NCBI RefSeq assembly: GCF_003997495.1
Contig: NZ_RZRU01000002.1
Location: 434,001 to 498,000 of the forward strand
Source: Mesorhizobium sp. M7A.F.Ca.US.008.03.1.1
GTDB taxonomy: Bacteria; Pseudomonadota; Alphaproteobacteria; Rhizobiales; Rhizobiaceae
Direction of reading: 5' to 3'
Length of the DNA: 64,000 bases
The notes below the pieces were generated by a model. It was given only the letters and a program-made list of their open reading frames with translations, did not search any database and was not told the DNA's origin. Positions 34,984 to 43,640 of the stretch are shown here, one piece after another (position 1 is the stretch's first letter; each line of letters opens with the position of its first letter). The translations under genes and the position numbers were made by a program.

Positions 34984-36051
34984 ATGACCGTACAGAGACC
35001 TGCAAACACTGTCCGCGCGACCATCACTCCCCGGAACAACAGTGTTTATACGTCGGTCGATTTCGATCGCGAGGGCAAGCAGATCGGCTCCTTCCATGTG
35101 CCCCAATCGCCGCACGACGATGCCTGGGGCACGGTCCGCGTTCCGCTAGCCGTCATCAAGAACGGCGACGGTCCGACGGTCCTGATCGAGGGTGGCAACC
35201 ACGGCGACGAATATGAGGGACCGATCGCGCTCGGCGAGCTTCTGCGCGAGATCGATCCACGGGATGTTGCCGGTCGTATCATTGCGATTCCGGCCATCAA
35301 CATTCGGGCCGTCGAGGCCGGCACCCGCACCTCCCCGGTCGACGGGTTGAATTTCAACCGCAGTTTTCCGGGCGATTTCAACGGCGCGCTGACAAGCCAG
35401 ATCGCGGCCTATGTGCATGACATCCTGTTTCCGAAGGCCGATTACTTCCTGGATCTCCACTCCGGCGGCTCGTCCCTGATGATCTTGCCGAGCGCGATCA
35501 TCGAGCCCTCCCCGACCGCGCAGGGGCATCGCAAGAACATCAAGGCGACGCTCGCCTTCGGGGCGCCGACCGTTGTCATGGTCGACAATCTCGGTGAAAC
35601 CCGGACCTCGACCGCGTCCGCTAACCACCAGGGGCTGATCGTCATCGGCAGTGAGATGGCCGGCGGCGGCCTTGTCAGTCAGGATGCGCTGGCCATCTGC
35701 CGCCGGGGCATCCGCAATGTGCTGAAACATGCAGGCGTCCTGAAAGGCTCACCTGACATTGCCCCTGGCGCCAACGCACGCGTGCTCAAGGTGCCCGGAA
35801 GCGAAGGCTATCTGCTTTCCGAGGAGGACGGTGTCTTCGAACCCTTGAGCCCGCTCGGCAGTGCCGTCAGCAAAGGCGACCTTGCCGGACGCATTCACTT
35901 CCTCCACACGCCGTCGCGCGCGCCCATCGATCTGCTTCACCCCATCGACGGCATCGTTTTCGCCAAGCGTCAGCCCGGCCGCGTGCGCCCGGGGAATTGC
36001 TGCTTCGTGCTTGCCAACGAATATCCGGAGGCACTGACCGATGAGCCATGA
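34984..36051 (+). CDS. Zinc deacylase of the succinylglutamate desuccinylase/aspartoacylase family, EutE/DoeB-like
   Basis: A protein of about 355 residues with the family metal site: His and Glu in GGNHGDEYEGPIAL and His in FLDLHSGGSSL. It resembles N-alpha-acetyl-diaminobutyrate deacetylase (DoeB, called EutE in Sinorhizobium ectoine catabolism), which removes an acetyl group from an N-acyl amino acid. No ectoine hydrolase gene is nearby, so the substrate may differ. The start is uncertain: ATGs at 34948, 34963 and 34984 are in frame; 34984 has GAGG 8 bases upstream, while 34948 lies only 4 bases after the operator. It overlaps the next gene by 11 bases. Confidence 0.82.
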   Translation: MTVQRPANTVRATITPRNNSVYTSVDFDREGKQIGSFHVPQSPHDDAWGTVRVPLAVIKNGDGPTVLIEGGNHGDEYEGPIALGELLREIDPRDVAGRIIAIPAINIRAVEAGTRTSPVDGLNFNRSFPGDFNGALTSQIAAYVHDILFPKADYFLDLHSGGSSLMILPSAIIEPSPTAQGHRKNIKATLAFGAPTVVMVDNLGETRTSTASANHQGLIVIGSEMAGGGLVSQDALAICRRGIRNVLKHAGVLKGSPDIAPGANARVLKVPGSEGYLLSEEDGVFEPLSPLGSAVSKGDLAGRIHFLHTPSRAPIDLLHPIDGIVFAKRQPGRVRPGNCCFVLANEYPEALTDEP

Positions 36052-36985
36052 AGACATCATGGCGGCTGCCCGGCGCATTGCGCCCTTCATACGGCGCACC
36101 CCGGTCGTCAAGCTCGACCATGCCACGGGCGCAGACCTTCAAAATGACGTCTATTTGAAACTCGAGTGCCTCCAGGTGAGCGGCTCCTTCAAGATCCGGG
36201 GCGCCACGAACCGGGTGAAAACGCTCGAGCCAAGCCGGATCGAAAACGGACTGGTCGCCGCATCCGGTGGTAATCACGGCCTGGCCACCGCCTATGTGGC
36301 CGCCCAGGCCGGCGTTCCCGCCACCATCTACCTGCCGAACAATGCAAGCCCGCTGAAGGCGGAAAAACTGCGCAAATGGGGCGCTGACGTTCGCTTTGCA
36401 GGCAATGTCTGGGATGAAGCGCATGAGGCGGCATCGGCCAAGGCAAAGGCGTGCGGCGCCTTCTACATGCATCCCTTCGCCGATGCGCAGATCGTGTCCG
36501 GTCAGGGCACTGTGGCGCTGGAGATGGTCGATCAGATTCCCGATGCCGACATCTACATCGTCGCGATCGGCGGGGGCGGCCTCATCAGCGGCATGTCCGA
36601 AGTCCTGAAGCACGTCAAACCCGACGCCAGGATCATTGGTGTCGAGCCGACCGGTTCACCGACCCTTCACGCCTCCCTGGCTGCCGGCCATGTCGTTCGC
36701 TTGCCCGAAATAACGACGAAGGTGGCGACCATGGCCTGCGGCCGAACGGACGAGAGCATCTATGCGATCGTCGCCAAGCACGTCGACGACATCGTCCTTG
36801 TCGAGGATGCCGACATGCAGAAGGCCGCTGAATTGCTCTGGTTCGAATTCGGCATCGCCGCCGACCTCAGCGGCGCGGCATCGCTGGCCGCGTTGATGAG
36901 CGGAGCTTTCAAGCCACCGCGCGGCGCCCGCATCGCCGGGCTTGTCTGTGGCGCCGGTGTCGAAGGCCTGAACGGCCGAGGTTGA
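36041..36985 (+). CDS. PLP-dependent threonine-dehydratase-like enzyme, EutB-like
   Basis: A 314-residue fold-type II PLP enzyme. The PLP lysine is in GSFKIRGATNRV (about residue 52), the substrate loop is ASGGNHGLA, and the phosphate-binding glycines are GGGGLISG. It resembles threonine/serine dehydratases and the hydroxyectoine utilisation dehydratase EutB. Pairing with an EutE-like deacylase mirrors the order in ectoine utilisation loci. It would deaminate a hydroxy amino acid to a keto acid. It overlaps the deacylase gene by 11 bases, so the two are translationally coupled. Confidence 0.84.
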   Translation: MSHEDIMAAARRIAPFIRRTPVVKLDHATGADLQNDVYLKLECLQVSGSFKIRGATNRVKTLEPSRIENGLVAASGGNHGLATAYVAAQAGVPATIYLPNNASPLKAEKLRKWGADVRFAGNVWDEAHEAASAKAKACGAFYMHPFADAQIVSGQGTVALEMVDQIPDADIYIVAIGGGGLISGMSEVLKHVKPDARIIGVEPTGSPTLHASLAAGHVVRLPEITTKVATMACGRTDESIYAIVAKHVDDIVLVEDADMQKAAELLWFEFGIAADLSGAASLAALMSGAFKPPRGARIAGLVCGAGVEGLNGRG

Positions 36986-37138
36986 GAAAGGCCGGTCCAC
37001 GCAGGACGCGGCCCTGACATGGATACGGCACGAGTGCCGCGGAATACCGCCGGAATGCCTGTCGCTGGGACGGTCGTCGTGCGGAACATGAAAAAGAGGC
37101 GAAGAATCGCCCTGTCGCAACAAGAGGAGAATTGAAAC

Positions 37139-38158
37139 ATGCGCATTTCCTTGAAAGCATCCATTGCTCTGCTCGCACTCGCCATCGCAACGCCCTCGCT
37201 TGCCGCGGAAAAGGTTCTTGGGCTTGCGGCAATCGACCTGCAGAACTCCTTCTTCGTCCGCATGAAGGAAGCGGGCGACGTGGCTGCCGCCGACTATGGG
37301 GTGAAATCCACCTGGCAGAGCGCCGAGGGCAGCCTGGAAAAACAAGTCAGCATCATCGAGAATTTCATCAATCAGGGCGTCAGCGCGATCCTGATCGATC
37401 CGATCGACAAGAATGCGGTCATTCCGGTCATCCAGAAAGCTACCGCCGCCGGCATTCCGGTGATCACCATGGGCAACAAGGTCGAGGCCGGCTCGAACTA
37501 TTCGACGCTCTATCCGGACTACGACAACATGTCGATGGTTGCCCGCGCGCTCGGCAAGTCGCTTGGCGGCAAGGGCGAAGTCGCCCTGCTTGTCGGTTCG
37601 CGTGGCAACTTCGTGTCCGACACGCGCGAAAAAGGCTTTGTCGAAACCCTGAAAAAGGAGTTTCCGGACATCAAGGTCGTCGGCATCGAGCCGACCGGCT
37701 GGGACGCAGCCAAGGCAACGAATGCCGCCCAGACATGGCTCACCACCTATCCGGACCTGAAGGCCATCGGCTGCATCTCCGACAGCCTTTGCCTGGCAGC
37801 CGATTCCGTTGCCAGCTCAATGGGAACCCAGTTGCTCTACGGCGGCTACGACGGCGACGCCGAGATGAAGCCGCTGATCGACGACGGCAAGATGGTGATG
37901 GACGTGCTGACCGGCGCCTATCGTGTCGGCTACTGGAACATCGCCGTTGCCGCTCGCCTGGCCAACGGCGAAAAGCTGCCGCAGGATCTCTACATGCCGA
38001 CCTATTTCGTGACCTCGGATGCGACGGCGGCGAAGCTCAAGGCGGATGGCCTCACCTTCGAATACATCAACACCGATAAGGAGGCGGTGGAAGCCAAGAA
38101 CTACACCGAACAACTCGGTCCCAAGGTTCCGGCGACCGCCATGACCCTGGCAAAGTAA
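37139..38158 (+). CDS. Sugar ABC importer substrate-binding protein, RbsB-like
   Basis: A 339-residue periplasmic binding protein of the ribose/LacI-like family. The Sec signal peptide is MRISLKASIALLALAIATPS with cleavage near LAA. The fold opens KVLGLAAIDLQNSFFVRMKE and shows ILIDPIDKNAVIPVIQKA. AGAGGAG lies 8-14 bases before the ATG. The ligand is not readable and need not be a sugar, because such proteins also bind polyols and autoinducer. It is followed by a hairpin at 38179-38200 and then by the transporter gene. Confidence 0.9.
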   Translation: MRISLKASIALLALAIATPSLAAEKVLGLAAIDLQNSFFVRMKEAGDVAAADYGVKSTWQSAEGSLEKQVSIIENFINQGVSAILIDPIDKNAVIPVIQKATAAGIPVITMGNKVEAGSNYSTLYPDYDNMSMVARALGKSLGGKGEVALLVGSRGNFVSDTREKGFVETLKKEFPDIKVVGIEPTGWDAAKATNAAQTWLTTYPDLKAIGCISDSLCLAADSVASSMGTQLLYGGYDGDAEMKPLIDDGKMVMDVLTGAYRVGYWNIAVAARLANGEKLPQDLYMPTYFVTSDATAAKLKADGLTFEYINTDKEAVEAKNYTEQLGPKVPATAMTLAK

Positions 38159-38178
38159 CAGCCTAAAGCGGCTCAAGC

Positions 38179-38200
38179 GCCGGATGACATATCATCCGGC
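38179..38200 (+). terminator. Intercistronic hairpin after the RbsB-like gene
   Basis: Arms gccggatga and tcatccggc around a 4-base loop, followed a few bases later by TTTT. It probably ends part of the transcription or protects the upstream message, giving more binding protein than membrane components. Confidence 0.55.
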
Positions 38201-38274
38201 GTCCCCTTTTCCTGACGATCGCCGTCGCCGCTTCCGTGGTGACCGCGCATGATGCTCGACAAGAGGACCGACCC

Positions 38275-40818
38275 ATGTTCCAGTCCTGGACCTCTCCGTT
38301 ACTGCGGCGCAACGAACCGGTTCTCATCGCGGTGCTGCTGGTCGCCATCGCCGTCTTCGGCTGGATCGACCCGCGTTTTCTGTCGACCGGCAATCTTGTC
38401 AGCATCGCGCAGCAGAGTGCGGTCATCGCCCTCATCTCTTTTGCAATGACGGCCGTGATCATCGCGCGCGGCATCGATATTTCGGTCGGCAGCAACCTCG
38501 CCTGTTCCGGCATCGCCGCGGGTCTTGCCTACACGGCAACCGGCTCGGCGAGCCTGAGCCTTCTCGCCGCGATCGGTGGCGGTGCCGCAATCGGTCTGCT
38601 CAATGGAGCGCTGATCGGCTTTGCCGGCATCTCTCCCTTCATCGCAACCCTCGCCACCATGGCGTTTGCACGCGGCCTGGCGCTCAGTCTCTCCGGCGCA
38701 TCCAGCATCGCGGTCGCCGATCCGGTCCTGCTTTTCGCGGGACGCGAGACGATCGGCCTCCTGCCGGTCTCCGTCATCATCGCCACCATCTGCCTGGGCC
38801 TCTGGTGGTTCGTGCTCAATCGCACGGTGTACGGGCGCTGGATCTATGCGATCGGCGGCAATGCGGGAGCAGCGCGGGCCTCTCTGGTTCCCGTCGACCT
38901 CGTGCGCATTTCCGTCTACCTGATTGCCGGTGCGACAGCTGGGCTTGGCGCGATCCTCACCATCGGCCGCCTCGGTTCGGCACAGCCGCTTGCCGGCACC
39001 GGCCTTGAATTTACGGCCATCACAGCCGCGATCATCGGCGGCACGAAACTGTCCGGCGGCCAGGGCTCGATCTGGGGAACGGCGATCGGGGCGCTGCTGC
39101 TGGGCGTCATCAACACCGGCCTGTCCTTCCTGCAGGTGCCGCAGATCCTGATCTATTTCGTCACCGCGAGCCTCATTCTGGTGGCCGTTCTCACCAGCCA
39201 GCCGGAGAGTGTCGCCGCCTTGTTCAAGACCGGTGGCCGCAAGTCCACCCCGTCGCCCCGCAACGCCGCCGCAACACCGGCCGGCAAACACAGCATAGCG
39301 CTGCGCGGGCTTGGCAAGTCTTTTCCGGGCGTCAAGGCACTCGACGGTGTCAGCTTTGCCGTCTCGGCCGGCGAGGTGGTGGGACTTGCCGGCGAGAACG
39401 GGGCCGGGAAATCGACGCTGGTGAAGTGCATTTCCGGTCTGCATCGCCCGGACGAGGGCGAGATCGTCATCGACGGCAACGCCGTCCAGTTCCACTCCCC
39501 CAGCGACGCCAAGGGCATCAGCGTCATCCATCAGCATTTCAGCCTTTCGCCGGACCTGACGGTGGCGGAGAATCTCTTCATCGGCCGCGAACCGCACACC
39601 CGCCTGGGATTTCTCGACCGGGCCCGGATGCGGCGCGATGCGAAAACCATCATGAACGAGCTGTCGCTTGATATCGACATTGGCGCGGAGCTGCGAACGC
39701 TTTCCGTCGGGCAACGGCAGATGGTGGAAATTGCCCGTGCCGTTCTGTCCGATGCCTGGTTCTTCATCATGGACGAGCCGACCAGCGCGCTCTCCAACCG
39801 CGAGCGCGACCAACTCTACGACCTGATCGACAGACTGAGAGCTCGCGGCGCCGGCATTCTCTACATCTCCCACAAGATGGAAGAGATCTTCAGCCAGTGC
39901 GACCGCGTCGTCGTTCTGCGTGACGGACGCTTCATCGGCGAGCGCCAGACCCGCCAGACCAACGAGGCCGAGATCGTCTCCATGATGGTCGGGCGCGATG
40001 TCGGCGACATCTTCCCCTATCTCGAAGCGCAAGTTGGCGAAACCGCGATCGAGATCAGCAACATCTCCGATGGCAAGCTCTTGAAGTCGGCGACACTCAG
40101 CGTGTGCAGGGGCGAAATCGTCGCGCTCGCCGGCCTGATGGGCAGCGGCCGCTCCGAAGTGCTCAGGCTGATTGCCGGCTTCGAGACCATGCACGGCGGC
40201 ACGCTCAGAATTTTCGGCGGGCAGCAGACCGGCGGCGACACCAAGGCCGCCAACCGCGCCGGCATCGTCTACATACCGGAAGATCGGCATCTGGAAGGCT
40301 TCGTCGGCACGATGTCGATCAGGGATAACCTGTCCCTCGCCTGGATTCGCGACAACAGCCACTTCGGCCTGCTGAGACCTCGCCGCATCTTGGCTCTCGC
40401 CCGCGATCTCATCGGCTCACTCGGCGTGCGGCCGGCCCAGCCCGACAAGATGACCATCGAGCTTTCGGGCGGCAATCAGCAGAAGGTCGTCATCGGCAAA
40501 TGGCTTGCCACCAAGCCGAAGATCATCCTGCTCGACGAGCCGACACGCGGCGTCGACGTCGGCGCAAAGTCCGAACTCCATCACCTGATCGCAAGATTGA
40601 AGGCCGAGGGCGCGGCGATCCTCATGGTGTCGAGCGAGTTGCCCGAAGTCCTCGGCGTGGCCGACCGCATCGTCGTCATGCGCGAAGGCCACTCTGTCGG
40701 CACGCTGGCGCGTGGGGCGACGGAAGAAGACGTGATGACGCTGGCCTTCGGTGATCGCACGATCACACCGCCAGCCTGCGCACCCCGGCCAGCATCCAAC
40801 CTTGCACCATGCCTGTAA
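38275..40818 (+). CDS. Fused ribose-type ABC permease and double ATPase (RbsC-RbsA fusion)
   Basis: An 847-residue protein. Residues 1 to about 310 form a complete RbsC-type permease (GIDISVGSNLACSG, GGTKLSGGQGSIWGT). A linker rich in Ser, Pro and Ala (about 318-340) leads into two ATPase domains. The first has GENGAGKST, SVGQRQMVEIARA and FIMDEPTSAL. The second has the usual degenerate GLMGSGRSEV, LSGGNQQKVVIGKWL and ILLDEPTRGVDVG. In most operons permease and ATPase are separate genes. A second, unfused permease lies at 41863-42837, so the complex would be heteromeric. The start MFQSWTS was taken because the membrane domain begins there. Confidence 0.9.
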   Translation: MFQSWTSPLLRRNEPVLIAVLLVAIAVFGWIDPRFLSTGNLVSIAQQSAVIALISFAMTAVIIARGIDISVGSNLACSGIAAGLAYTATGSASLSLLAAIGGGAAIGLLNGALIGFAGISPFIATLATMAFARGLALSLSGASSIAVADPVLLFAGRETIGLLPVSVIIATICLGLWWFVLNRTVYGRWIYAIGGNAGAARASLVPVDLVRISVYLIAGATAGLGAILTIGRLGSAQPLAGTGLEFTAITAAIIGGTKLSGGQGSIWGTAIGALLLGVINTGLSFLQVPQILIYFVTASLILVAVLTSQPESVAALFKTGGRKSTPSPRNAAATPAGKHSIALRGLGKSFPGVKALDGVSFAVSAGEVVGLAGENGAGKSTLVKCISGLHRPDEGEIVIDGNAVQFHSPSDAKGISVIHQHFSLSPDLTVAENLFIGREPHTRLGFLDRARMRRDAKTIMNELSLDIDIGAELRTLSVGQRQMVEIARAVLSDAWFFIMDEPTSALSNRERDQLYDLIDRLRARGAGILYISHKMEEIFSQCDRVVVLRDGRFIGERQTRQTNEAEIVSMMVGRDVGDIFPYLEAQVGETAIEISNISDGKLLKSATLSVCRGEIVALAGLMGSGRSEVLRLIAGFETMHGGTLRIFGGQQTGGDTKAANRAGIVYIPEDRHLEGFVGTMSIRDNLSLAWIRDNSHFGLLRPRRILALARDLIGSLGVRPAQPDKMTIELSGGNQQKVVIGKWLATKPKIILLDEPTRGVDVGAKSELHHLIARLKAEGAAILMVSSELPEVLGVADRIVVMREGHSVGTLARGATEEDVMTLAFGDRTITPPACAPRPASNLAPCL

Positions 40819-40829
40819 GGAGAAACCCT

Positions 40830-41852
40830 TTGAGCAAGCTGAAGATCGCCATCGTCGGTGCCGGCTACATGGGCCTCCTGCATGCGCAGGTGGTTGCCGC
40901 CAGCCCTGTCGCGGAACTGTCGGCATTCGTTGATCCGAATGCTGCCACGGGAAGCAAGGCCGCGTCCGATTTCGGCGTCCGGCATTTCACCGATGCCGCC
41001 GCCGCGCTGACCGCCAATGCCGCCGACGCCTTCATAGTGGCGGCACCCGACACGCTGCATGAAGACGTCTGCCGCACGCTGCTCGATGCCGGCAAGCCGG
41101 TGCTGCTCGAAAAACCGATGGCTCATGATCTTTCCGCCGCCAAGGCGATCGCGAAAGCAGCTGAAAGAAGCGGCGCACGCCTGTTGGTCGGCCACATCCT
41201 GCGGTTCGACCCGCGCTATTGCGAGGCCGCGGCAGCGGTGAAATCCGGGCGGATCGGTGAGCCGATCCACGGCAGCAGCGGCCGTTTCACCAATCGCGAA
41301 GTCGGTCTTCGCATGAACGGAAACTCGAGCGTCTGCTTCTACCTCGGCGTGCACGACGTGGATGCGCTGCAATGGATCTCGGGTTCGGACATCACCGCCG
41401 TCTACTCCCGGCCCGTCGCCAAGCTCATGCCTTCGCTCGGGGTTCGCTCCGAAGATGCGATCTTCTCCACCGTCGAGCTGTCGAACGGAATGAGCGGACA
41501 GCTCTACTTCGGCTGGACACTGCCACCGACCGTTCCGACCGGCATCTGGGCACGCACTGAAATCATCGGCACCGAAGGCATGATCGACCTCGACGTGCGC
41601 GACCACGGGCTACGCATCCTGTCGCGTGGACAGTGGTCGCAACCCGACGCCCTGCACTGGCCGACCGTCAATGGTCGTATCACCGGGGATCTCTTCGAGG
41701 AAGTCCACCATTTCATAACGGCGGTTCGCGACGACACCCCCTTCGTGATGCCGCTCGGCGACGCCCTGCGCGCCGTCGCCGTCAATGACGCAATCCTGCG
41801 CAGCGTCAAATCAGGCTTGCGCGAACCGGTCGAAGATTGGCACATCCGATGA
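40830..41852 (+). CDS. Gfo/Idh/MocA-family oxidoreductase
   Basis: A protein of about 340 residues with an N-terminal NAD(P)-binding fold (LKIAIVGAGYMGLLHAQ), the catalytic-site block VLLEKPMAHD and a C-terminal sugar-dehydrogenase-like domain. Members oxidise hydroxyl groups of sugars and polyols such as inositol. The start is taken as TTG at 40830 because AAGGAG sits 7 bases upstream; an ATG at 40809 is in frame but overlaps the preceding gene. It lies between two permease genes of the same importer. Confidence 0.88.
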   Translation: MSKLKIAIVGAGYMGLLHAQVVAASPVAELSAFVDPNAATGSKAASDFGVRHFTDAAAALTANAADAFIVAAPDTLHEDVCRTLLDAGKPVLLEKPMAHDLSAAKAIAKAAERSGARLLVGHILRFDPRYCEAAAAVKSGRIGEPIHGSSGRFTNREVGLRMNGNSSVCFYLGVHDVDALQWISGSDITAVYSRPVAKLMPSLGVRSEDAIFSTVELSNGMSGQLYFGWTLPPTVPTGIWARTEIIGTEGMIDLDVRDHGLRILSRGQWSQPDALHWPTVNGRITGDLFEEVHHFITAVRDDTPFVMPLGDALRAVAVNDAILRSVKSGLREPVEDWHIR

Positions 41853-41862
41853 GAGAACCCTC

Positions 41863-42837
41863 ATGACCCGCCAACAGAACATCTGGTGCAGGCGCTTTCT
41901 CGATCTCTCGCCGTTGATCCTGCTGGTCATCCTGCTGGCGATCTTCGCGCTCATCGACGCCCGCATCGTTTCAACCGCCAGCCTCATCAACATCGTCGCA
42001 CAGGCGACCCCGATCGCCATACTGGCGCTTGGCGCCCTGATCGTTCTGCTGACGGCAGGCATCGACCTGTCCGCCGGCGTCGGCGTCGCCTTCTGTGCCG
42101 TCTTCATCGCCAGCCTGATCGACGGCGGCGCCGGTCTGCCGCTTGCCCTGCTTGTCGGCTTTGCCGTGATGGTGGTGATCGGCCTCGCGAACGGCGCCGT
42201 TATCGCACTGTTGAAGATACCGCCCTTCGTGACGACACTGGCCACAATGGTCGCGCTGCAGGGCGCAACGCTTGCCGTTGCCTCCAAAGGCGTCCTGATG
42301 CTGAAGGATCCGGCGCTTCGCGCGGTCGGCATCGAGCGCAGCTTCGGCATTCCCAATGTCATCTTCGCAACGCTCCTGATCGTTGCCGTAGCAGCAATCC
42401 TGATGCGGCACAGCCGTTTCGGGCTGCGTACCTATGCGCTCGGGTCGGATGCCGGAGCCGCGGAACTTGCCGGCATCCCGGTGACGAAACACACGATCCT
42501 CGTCTATTGCGCCTCCAGTATCTTCGTCTTCCTGACGGCTGTGATCATGATCAGCCGGGTGCCGGTCGTGACGCCCAATATCGGCGGTACCTCGCTGCTT
42601 CTGGACGCGATCGCCGCTGCCGTGCTTGGCGGCACCAGTATTTTCGGCGGACGGGGAACGGTGTGGGGCGCGGTCGTCGGAGCCTTGATCGTCAGCCTGC
42701 TGACGACGGCGCTTCGGGTGTTCGGCACGGACCCGTCCAGCCTCGAACTCTACAAGGGGGCAATCATCATGGTCGCTCTCCTGGCCGATTCCGGCATGAC
42801 CTACGCCAAGGCCCGGCTTGTCGAGGCAGCACGATGA
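41863..42837 (+). CDS. Ribose-type ABC importer permease, RbsC-like
   Basis: A 324-residue permease with about eight or more hydrophobic segments and the family motifs TAGIDLSAGVGVAFCAV and LGGTSIFGGRGTVWGAVVGA. The start MTRQQNIW follows 10 bases after the oxidoreductase stop. It lacks an ATPase domain and probably pairs with the fused permease-ATPase upstream. Its stop overlaps the next start in ATGA. Confidence 0.9.
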   Translation: MTRQQNIWCRRFLDLSPLILLVILLAIFALIDARIVSTASLINIVAQATPIAILALGALIVLLTAGIDLSAGVGVAFCAVFIASLIDGGAGLPLALLVGFAVMVVIGLANGAVIALLKIPPFVTTLATMVALQGATLAVASKGVLMLKDPALRAVGIERSFGIPNVIFATLLIVAVAAILMRHSRFGLRTYALGSDAGAAELAGIPVTKHTILVYCASSIFVFLTAVIMISRVPVVTPNIGGTSLLLDAIAAAVLGGTSIFGGRGTVWGAVVGALIVSLLTTALRVFGTDPSSLELYKGAIIMVALLADSGMTYAKARLVEAAR

Positions 42838-43640
42838 GCGAGCCAGTTCCGGCCTTGCCGATCCCGCCCAGGTCCAGCTTTGCGTTGATGACCTCGCCGG
42901 ATACGGAAAGACACGCGGCAGCCGGCGTGCACAAACCCGTCGTCATTCTGCCGCTCGGCGCCGTCGAGCAACATGGCCCGCATCTGCCGCTCGGCGTCGA
43001 TTGCTGGCTTGCGGAAGCGGTTGCTCTCGCCGCGGCGGAAGGACAGGCCTCCATCCGTGTTGCCGAACCTTTCGCCTATGGCTCGTCCGAGCATCATCGC
43101 TCCTTCTCCGGCACGATGAGCCTCAGTCCGCAGACCTTCATCGCCGTTCTCGTCGATCTCTGCAGCTGCCTTGCCGATGACGGCTTCCTGCCGGTCATGC
43201 TGAACGGCCACGGCGGAAACCGCGCCGCCATCCAGGTGGCGATCACCACCCTTGGCCAGCGCGGCATCGTCACGGCGGGGTTCTCGTATTTCGATCTCAT
43301 CGCCGACGTGGCGGCGCAGGCCCTGCCCGATGCCGCCACGGGCACCGGTCACGCTTGCGCGCTTGAAACCTCGTTGATGATGCATGTGCTTGGCGACAGC
43401 GTTCGCCGCGATCTCATCCCGCCAGGCGGCACCCCGCCATCCTGGCCGGATCCTCACCTTTACGCCGCGCCGGCCGTCACCGTCTGGCGCCGTTTCGAAG
43501 CCATCCGCGACAACGGCGTCATCGGTACGCCGTCGGAGGCGAGCGCGGAGGCGGGCAGCAGACTTTTCAACGCAGCCGTGGAGCGCAGCCGCGCCGCCAT
43601 TTTGAACATCCAATCCGAATTCGGCCAAAGGAACGCATGA
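42834..43640 (+). CDS. Creatininase-family metal hydrolase
   Basis: A 268-residue protein of the creatinine amidohydrolase superfamily. The metal-site blocks are PLGAVEQHGPHLPLGVD (Glu, His and Asp ligands, about residues 40-56) and LNGHGGNRAAI. Members open lactams, lactones or cyclic amides (creatininase, MftE, some cyclitol-derived lactone hydrolases). In this operon it may hydrolyse a cyclic intermediate made by the neighbouring dehydrogenases. ATGA coupling to the permease upstream and 4-base overlap with the aldehyde dehydrogenase downstream place it firmly in the operon. Confidence 0.86.
   Translation: MSEPVPALPIPPRSSFALMTSPDTERHAAAGVHKPVVILPLGAVEQHGPHLPLGVDCWLAEAVALAAAEGQASIRVAEPFAYGSSEHHRSFSGTMSLSPQTFIAVLVDLCSCLADDGFLPVMLNGHGGNRAAIQVAITTLGQRGIVTAGFSYFDLIADVAAQALPDAATGTGHACALETSLMMHVLGDSVRRDLIPPGGTPPSWPDPHLYAAPAVTVWRRFEAIRDNGVIGTPSEASAEAGSRLFNAAVERSRAAILNIQSEFGQRNA

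Noticed and set aside
34984-36985. Calling the pair a complete ectoine degradation locus
   Set aside because: Ectoine hydrolase, the EutC partner and an ectoine-binding protein are absent, so only likeness to EutE and EutB is stated.
38299-40362. 687-codon frame antisense to the permease-ATPase fusion
   Set aside because: Opposite strand carries all Walker and signature motifs; this frame is low-complexity.
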